A stretch of 64,000 bases of DNA from Tamarix chinensis. Lineage: Eukaryota; Streptophyta; Magnoliopsida; Caryophyllales; Tamaricaceae. This document shows positions 57,043-64,000 of the stretch, one piece after another. The stretch covers positions 68,911,245 through 68,975,244 of the forward strand of contig CM060175.1 in NCBI GenBank assembly GCA_030549775.1. Direction: 5' to 3'. Both the position numbers and the translations under genes were made by a program. The notes under the pieces were generated by a model. That model worked only from the letters and a program-made list of their open reading frames with translations, searched no databases and was not told the origin of the DNA. Positions within the stretch are counted from its first letter, which is position 1. Every line of letters begins with the position of its first letter.

Positions 57043-59188
57043 CACTACCACGGAAATGGGTTTTAATAACGGTTATTTTATAGTTTTAATAACGGTTTTC
57101 AACCGTTATTGAACCGCCCATTATTAAATCTTTAATAACGGTTCATAACCGTCATGAAAAATACACAAAAACCCGCGAGTATGTGCGTAAACTTCATATT
57201 TAATAACGGTTTTTATTTAAAAACCGTTATTAAAAACTGGAGTTTTAATAACGATTTTAGAAGAATCGTTATTAAAACCTACATTTTAATAACGGTTTTC
57301 ATCAGAACCGTTATTAAAACAAGGTTTTAATAACGGTTTTTATAAGAACCGTTATTAAAACTCCACTTCTTCTTTTTTTTGCAGTTTTGTTCCTGCCCAC
57401 ATACACAATTGTATGTTAAAACAATTACCAAATCTGCAATGTAAAACAACATCAATTCATACCAAATCTGCAATCACACCATAATTTCAATCAATCTATA
57501 ATTGGTATGCATGTCTCAATACACCAACTATACTTAGCAATAAAATTAGTGGGCATACCACAACTTGGTAGCTCTACACCCCAAAGTAAAGAGTTCACAG
57601 ATCTAGGCTGGTAGACGAAATACAAACCTAAAAATGCATGTAGAATACAAACCTAATACCGAATGAATGAGTGCTCTTGCTTGGCCCATTGATCTCTAAC
57701 TTCATCAATTTCATCAACATTATATTGCTGGCCTCGTACATAGTCATCGGTGAAAAACTACAACACCCATGTTTCAATTAATATACAATTAGCCATTAGG
57801 TATGCCATGATTCATTAATAGAAAAATATGGAAAAGCAAACATACATGACTTGGATCTATGTTGACCAATCTATTCTAGACTATAAGATCCCTTGCTCGT
57901 CTTCTTCACTTGAACCCTTAAAAACTTTAATTTCATCATCATCATCATCATCTAAGTTCCTTTTTCTCGAAGATCTTCAATTTTGGAGATACCTAAAGCT
58001 CTTATCTCATCCATAATTGCAATAGATGATAAAGAGATAAACAATAACTGAAAACATGTATTACCCTACATACAAAATAATACAAAGGTAGGCAACATGT
58101 ATTACCACTTTAATCAAGAGGTTATATAACACCATCATACCCTAGAATATGAAAAAGGTTTTCAATTTGTAAAAAAGGCCCTAAAAAGGTTATATCACTT
58201 GTATGTAACAAAAAAACCTCAATTTAGAGGCCAAAATGGCCCTTTTTGGGCTCCGATATTGCCCAAACCGGCTCTGCCCATTTGCCACGTCGTAGATCTC
58301 GAAACATTACCCAAAATAGCCTCCTAGATCACCTAAATCCGAGGTCCCATGAAAAAGTTATGACCCTCCAAAGTTTACAGTTGAATCTAGCTCTAAATAA
58401 CCTCAATAATGTCTTCTCTTTTGTTTATTATGGTTGTAGCTCTAAATAATGTTGCATTTGTTAATATATAATAATAACGCAACAAATTCAACAACAAACA
58501 ACAAAATTTTCAGCCAACACATTTAACAACACATTTTCGAACGAAACCCTGGCGACATGCATTTATATAAGTAGATAAAAAGTTACGAGAGGAAGAACAA
58601 ACACATACGTAAAGTGAGCTAGCTACAAACATGACGGTGAAAATGTTGAGAGAGGCAAGGGCTTCAAACACGACGGAGGATGAAGGTGCAAGTGCCAGCT
58701 AGCTTCGGAACAATAGCAGAGGCGTGTTGGAGAGTTGGCGGTGCGAGGGTTTCCTTTACTTGAGAGGAGCCTGGTGGTGCGAGTTGGTGGTGCACGGTGT
58801 GGTGGTGCGAGGGTTTCCAAGGAGAAGGTAGGAGAGCAAGAGAACAAAAGTGCAGAGAGTCTGAAAATTTTGGCACGAAACAGAATCGAGCGAAATAAAA
58901 GTTTGATTTTCGAGTTTTAATAACGGTTCTTCCAGGAATCGTCATTAAAAGCTTCTGACTTTTGACAACGGTTCTAATATGAACCGTTATTAAATCCTCT
59001 TTTAATAACGGTTTATAAAAAACCGTTATTAAAACATCCGTCCAAATTTTAACGTTGTCCTTTTCATAACGGTTTTTAACTAGAACCGTTATCAAAACTT
59101 CCCGCCGATTAATTTTCACGCGTTTGACAAAGGTTTTCGAACTACCGTTATTAATGTCCCGTTATTATTTTCCGTGTTTGTAGTAGTG
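57043..59188 (-). mobile_element. CACTA element B, inverted relative of A
   Basis: Left end CACTACCACGGAAATGGG, right end TCCGTGTTTGTAGTAGTG, flanked by GTT (57040-57042 and 59189-59191). Subterminal TTTTAATAACGGTT arrays at 57060-57365 and 58912-59140. The 57370-57680 segment is the reverse complement of 56000-56300 of element A, and 58600-58900 that of 53690-53960. So A and B share both ends but lie in opposite orientation. B lacks the B3 inverted repeat and the TTAGGG tract, and has a different 0.9-kb centre without a readable domain. Confidence 0.88.
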
Positions 59189-59560
59189 GTTGTCGCACGC
59201 ATCGGCAATTGCAACACATCATTACCCTGAATGTAATAAGCATGAAATAATCTATTCCAAAGCACCTCTTTGTATTGAATAATGCACCATGGCAACTTAC
59301 CCATAGCAACCAAGTTCCACAAGGTAAGATTTAGAATCCCAATACCTCCTTCACATTTTGGTAAGCAGACATTGTCCCATGCCATTAAACTATGGAGTTG
59401 ATGTCATGGATAATGTGTTTGGAAGTTAAATAAGAGACTTCGGTATGCCTGCATGCCCACCACTACCGAGTTTATAAGTTGCAAGCATCCCGCACAACAC
59501 AACACAAAATAACACAACATAACACAACACAACACTTGATGTTGCTAATTATGGAGCTGA
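59189..59560 (-). pseudogene. LINE reverse transcriptase C-terminal remnant
   Basis: Minus strand: LQLINSVVVGMQAYR (about 59440-59485), then AWDNVCLPKCEGGIGI, LNLTLWNLVAMGKLPW and LWNRLFHAYYIQGNDV (59200-59385). This is the well-known plant LINE segment after the RT core (W..VC.PK.EGGLGIRNL..WN.A...K..W). It is cut at 59189 by CACTA element B, whose GTT duplication is here, and resumes at 56731-57042. Confidence 0.82.
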
Positions 59561-61160
59561 TTTGGTTTCCATCTTAGTGTAGTACCTAGGAGATGGACCC
59601 AAAAATACTTGACCGATAAGGTACCTATTGGGATTTGGATACCATTAGTACAAAATAAACATAGATGACAACATATATATGATTGTTTTACTACGTACAA
59701 CTATCTATAAGTTTTCTAGCAAAAAAAATCAAGCATGATGAAAAATAAAGCAAAATAATTAGATGGTGGTTGGAAAATTATAACCATTATCTATAGTACA
59801 AGTGCATTAAAAAAGGGTATAGATAACGGTTGTAACCCAAAACTATTATTTATACATCAACAAGATTCCCCTCCCCCCAACTTTTTAAGGGTATAGTTGA
59901 CAATTCTAGGTTGCAACTACTGTTAATACCTTAGATGATTATTCCTTTTAAAAGGAAAAATAGTTGTTTATGCTTTAGCGGAATTTATTCTTTTTGCATT
60001 CTTCACTATTAGCCTAATGGATATTTTTCACTCTTCATATTTGCATGAACATACATAGAGACCTGTCGTACAAACCGTTTCTTTCCCAAAGCCTTCCACC
60101 ATTATTGCTTCCTTCACCACCTCATTATTCTTCTCAATTGGTCACCTCCATTGTCACCACTAGCCAACCTTTTGTCTCTTCTCTATTATTCATTGTTTTC
60201 TTAGCATGTGTGCATTTTTTTATCTTCTTTCTTCATAAATGTCTCCTCAAAGTTGCTATGTTAAGTGTTTTTTTATGTCATTAGAAGTTCTTTGGTATCA
60301 ATGTTGTAGTTGTTAGTTTAATTGTAAGTGTAGTGCCTTTGTATATTTTTTTACACATTTGGTTAATATATTATTGTTGTAATTTATTGATAATCTTCTA
60401 GAGGGCTTAAATTTTGACATTGGTTGTTTGATTTGGATATTTTTTTCATTTTAGTTTTTTTTTAGATCTACAAACTAAAATCATCAAAAGGGGATTTAAA
60501 AATTTTTGGAGCTAAAAAACACTACGTTGACCATTGAAATGAGGTTTTAATATTTTGAATTTTGCAAACCTATTTTTGTGATAAACATATGATAGTATGA
60601 CATGTGTGTGTGTGTGTAATTATATAAAAGTAGCATATTCTCTTTTAAGAAAATAGGATAATAGGATTTGAAATAATTATAATGGCCTTGTATTATGAAT
60701 GGACAAAATGTGATTATGAGATTCATTTATTATGGTCATACAATATCATGGTAGTGAAATATACTTATAGGAGCCTTAAGCGGTGTACGTAGATGAATGA
60801 ATATGTTATGGTTGTTGAAATTGTATATTATTTATGAATGACATATATTTGTAATCATTTTTTTTATTAAAATGTATACCTAATTATTTCTATAATGATT
60901 TTATGTAGGTATGACATCTAATGATTGCGATGAAGATTTAGGAAAAAATGTAATGAAAAGAAAAGAGATAAAGAGTTCTGATGAAAGCAGTTGTAAGAAT
61001 GCAATTCATATGTTGATAAAAGGTTGTGGAATGCAGAGCATATGCAATAAATGATCTAACAAAATTGTTGTAGCTAGAGGAAGTGATATAAAGGAAACTA
61101 GTGAGAACAATTCTTTGGTGTTCATTGAAAGGATGTAATGTGTATTTTTTTTTTTATTGA
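59480..61160. other. Unassigned intergenic sequence
   Basis: A short ACACAAC array at 59497-59535 and a few TAACGGTTGT/AACCATTATC phrases (59770-59850) that may be decayed CACTA-type repeats. Small open frames (for example 60045-60284) have no recognisable product. Confidence 0.45.
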
Positions 61161-61169
61161 AGAGATGTG

Positions 61170-61277
61170 TTTGTTATCTATATTGGCATCTTTATTTCTC
61201 ATGTGCTTTTTCTCATGGTAGAGCTTTTTTTAAACCTTTGAGAAATAAAGATGTCAAGAATCAAGATAGATAACAAA
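61170..61277. repeat. Imperfect hairpin, arms about 32-39 bases
   Basis: TTTGTTATCTAT...GGCATCTTTATTTCTCA (61170-61201) pairs with TGAGAAATAAAGATGTCAAG...ATAGATAACAAA (61239-61277), with a bulge of several bases in the right arm and a loop of about 37 bases. Confidence 0.7.
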
Positions 61278-61279
61278 TA

Positions 61280-63390
61280 ACTAAAAAGTAGCTGATCTAA
61301 CTCACTAGGAAACCTAACGTTGTGATTAATTAATTTATTTATTTTACTTTCGTATATGTGATTAATGCCTTGTGCGTTAATTTTAATGTAAATTGATCGA
61401 TGTTATAGTGAAAAATTAATATTCTAAATTGGAATACATAGCATTGAAAAATTAATATAAATTTTAATATGCTTGATTTTAGTCCGCAATGGACGTTTGA
61501 TCCTCCCAACAATTTTTATAGAGCACATTTTCTTTCTTTTATGAATAACTGTGCTTTGATCCGCTAGCTTGTTCGAAGTACGTAACAAGAAAAACGCCAC
61601 CTTCCACATCAAGCCCAGCTTGAAAACCATGCAGCAGGCGGAAGCAACACAACAGAACCAACTCACACGCAAATTATGCACATTCCCTAATTAATCCGTG
61701 CATTCTTTGAACCTTTCTGAATAGCTAGGTAATACAGGAGCACATTTTTGACTCCACAAAACTCTTTTATCCTTTGGTTCTCTTTCGCTCCCGCCTTCCA
61801 TGTATAGCAACTAATTTCTGCATTCTCTGAGAGGGGAGAAAATCTATATATATATACCTTTTGTTCGTAAACGGCAATCTCTCATAACATCTTAATTTTC
61901 CCATGTCTTCCTTGCTTCCTCTTCACCGTCCATGTATGACCTATGACGTTCGTAATTATTGATCTCCTACTCACCTTCTTGATCTGCTCTCCGATCTTAA
62001 TTAGTTGTATAATCACGCATGTCGGATTGCATGTACCGTTTGTTGCATGCATGCCTTGGTATTCTCCTACCCACCTTCTTCCATCTTGTACGTAAGTCCT
62101 TAGCTTCATCTTCTTACACGGCGCTTCTGGTATTTTTTTTTTTTTTTGTTGCATTACAATAGTCCGTTTTCTTCGATCGAGGTTAGATTCTAGAGGCTGA
62201 CGAGGAGATGAGACGCCACTTTAATTTTAACGTCATCGTTAATGTCATCCATTCTCCTGAAAACAGATGCACTAGATTTATAATGAGCAACGTAAATATA
62301 TTACTTTCTGTGACACATCTAGAAGAACTCGATGGAGGAGGAAACAGATGGGTTGAGTAGAGAAATTGTTAGGTTATCGCCACTCACCATGAATCATCCC
62401 TCCCTCATAAAATGATGAGACAGACCAATCTAAAGTACATTTATTATATTATTCTTTTTATATGAGAGGATTAATAGTGAGCCGGTGGTAATCATTTAAG
62501 AAATTATAGCTTAATAAAAGTTAAGTAGGAGCCACGGATTTTTCAGACCAGAGCTGTTCATCTTCATTGTCGGTCTTCGTCCTTTATACCAATGTGTTAA
62601 TTTTTCCATCCTAAATTAATTACCTTCATTCAAACCCCCATAGATCCATTTAAATAAAATAAAATGAAACCCACCCATGCACCTTTTAGTGGGTACGTGG
62701 TTCCCGCTCTTGGAAGCGCAGAAATATATAGTACGTCCGTCGACTGTAAGCCCGCCACGCGAAGAAGAGTTTTGACCCGGAAATTATCCGGTGGGGATAA
62801 TATAGATTGAAAGAAAGAAAGAAAGAAAGAAAAAAAAGGGAGCGATATTAGTTCTTAGTGAAAATTAAGCTGGCCAGACAATGACAGGATAAATATTATA
62901 TAAGTGGAAAACCAGAAATATTAATTATAAAGGCAGCGACCAATGATACAGATTTTTTCCGACAGAGTAGAATCCATGTGTAAGATTTTCATTACTCACC
63001 TTACGGTCCAATGAAAACTTACGACTACGAAGTACAAATATGATCACAAACGTCTAAATCGATATCCCACTATACCCCCCACCCCCCAAACACAAAAAAA
63101 AAAAAAAAAAAAATCCTTGCGGATTATTTTTTATTTATTTATTGAGCCTTTATTTTTCTAAATTCTCTTACCGAAGAAATATTATTATACGTAGGAACTA
63201 AAAGAAAAGAAAAAAGAGATTACATCAATCAATTGATTAAACCTGCATGTTTTAGAAGCCTTAAAAAAATGTTAGGAAATTAATTATAGGGAGGCATATA
63301 TGTACAATTGCCGAGCTCCCAATATTGGTGTTACTTCTTCTGACTACTGTTCGTTTTGCCTTTTTTTTTTTTTTCTCCCTTCCTCTCTCT
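61280..63390. other. Unassigned intergenic sequence with short simple repeats
   Basis: (GAAA)n at about 62805-62838 and poly-A at about 63093-63112. A minus open frame 61424-61681 and another at 61882-62154 have no known domain. Confidence 0.45.
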
Positions 63391-63392
63391 CA

Positions 63393-63393
63393 A

Positions 63394-63435
<42 letters not shown>
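63393..63435. repeat. (ATT)n microsatellite
   Basis: About 14 uninterrupted ATT units. Confidence 0.93.
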
Positions 63436-63436
<1 letters not shown>

Positions 63437-63599
63437 AAGGTGATCCCATTCCATTCCCTTTGGGTATGGACTCTCCCTATCTAGTAAGAAAACATCAAAA
63501 TCTCTAGGCCCTTTGAGAGGTTTTCTGTCGACTGGTAAATCTCTGATTATTCGTTATTCTTCTCGTCCGGTTCCCTGAGCTATGTGCCTTTGGAATTAT

Positions 63600-63902
63600 T
63601 ATCAAGTGCGTGTTTGTCCCAGCGGTTCTCTGATGCGGCGGGGCCGGCATGCATGGGATGGAAGTGAGCCATAAGGGGCTGCTTGTTTCGTTTCATCGAG
63701 CGGCCGTACAAAACAACGGGGCGTTGACTGATTCCTCTGCTCCGAGCTCATGGCATACGACGGAGAGGAGGGTTCACTGAGGCTTGAGGGAGAGTTTAAT
63801 GGGAAGCCCGTTCTGAGGAAGAGCAAATGGGGCATGCTGTATTTCATTTTGTGGGCCTATGATTGTCCACCTGCAATTTTGGATTCACGGCCACCGCATT
63901 AG
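63600..63902 (+). other. GC-richer segment with a short ATG open frame of 50 residues
   Basis: Composition rises clearly here. An ATG at 63750 opens 50 codons to TAG at 63902 (MAYDGEEGSLRLEGEFNGK, then LRKSKWGMLYFILWAYDCPP). It could be the 5' exon of a gene running beyond the window or a gene fragment; I do not recognise it. The 81-codon minus frame over the same bases looks less natural. Confidence 0.2.
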
Positions 63903-64000
63903 ACCTTTCTGTCTGTCTGTTAATAGAGTAGGAAATAATATATGCAAAATATGGCAAAAAAGAAATAAATAAATAAATAAACAAAGGGGAGGGGGAGAGA

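Overview
This is nuclear DNA of a flowering plant, probably a woody dicot. The evidence is GT-AG introns, a B3 (REM-type) plant transcription-factor fragment, a FAR1-type transposase relative, a Cassandra-like 5S-bearing element and several plant-typical transposon families (Ty3, Ty1/copia, CACTA, hAT, Tourist, LINE). The species cannot be named from the sequence. The window is AT-rich and dominated by transposable elements in several layers of nesting. I can support only one host gene with intact structure.

Layout. 1770-6188 is a very large solo LTR of a Ty3/Tekay-like element with a perfect 5-bp target duplication (CTACT). 6.58-10.28 kb is a second, degraded LTR-like block. 12.36-14.64 kb is a broken FAR1/MULE-type transposase gene. 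15470-32588 is a three-exon gene for a 232-residue membrane protein, possibly related to the plant lipid-droplet protein LDIP. Its first intron is 16.2 kb long. That intron holds a Ty3 remnant (17.79-22.43 kb) carrying its own MULE-like MITE, an hAT MITE (22.85-23.12 kb), and a Ty1/copia element with LTRs, primer-binding site and GTTAA target duplication (25444-31240), itself invaded by an hAT MITE and LTR pieces.

33.0-38.2 kb carries hAT, Tourist and CACTA MITEs and a LINE RNase H fragment. 43763-50114 is a second solo LTR of the same family as 1770-6188, in the opposite orientation, with a perfect ATGAA target duplication. It contains a CACTA-like insertion, which in turn contains a Cassandra-like LTR with a 5S rRNA-derived block. 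53.2-59.6 kb is a LINE remnant split by two CACTA elements (53450-56730 and 57043-59188) that are inverted relatives and each flanked by GTT. The rest, including 59.6-64 kb, is mostly unassigned AT-rich sequence with microsatellites.

The most striking object lies inside the first of these CACTA elements. It is a nearly perfect inverted duplication (arms of about 487 bp, loop of about 17 bp) of a B3-domain exon and its flank. If transcribed it would fold into a long hairpin matching a host REM-type gene, a plausible source of small RNAs. Next in interest are the 16-kb transposon-filled intron and the Cassandra/CACTA/solo-LTR nest. All element and domain calls rest on reading the sequence by eye; no database search was run.
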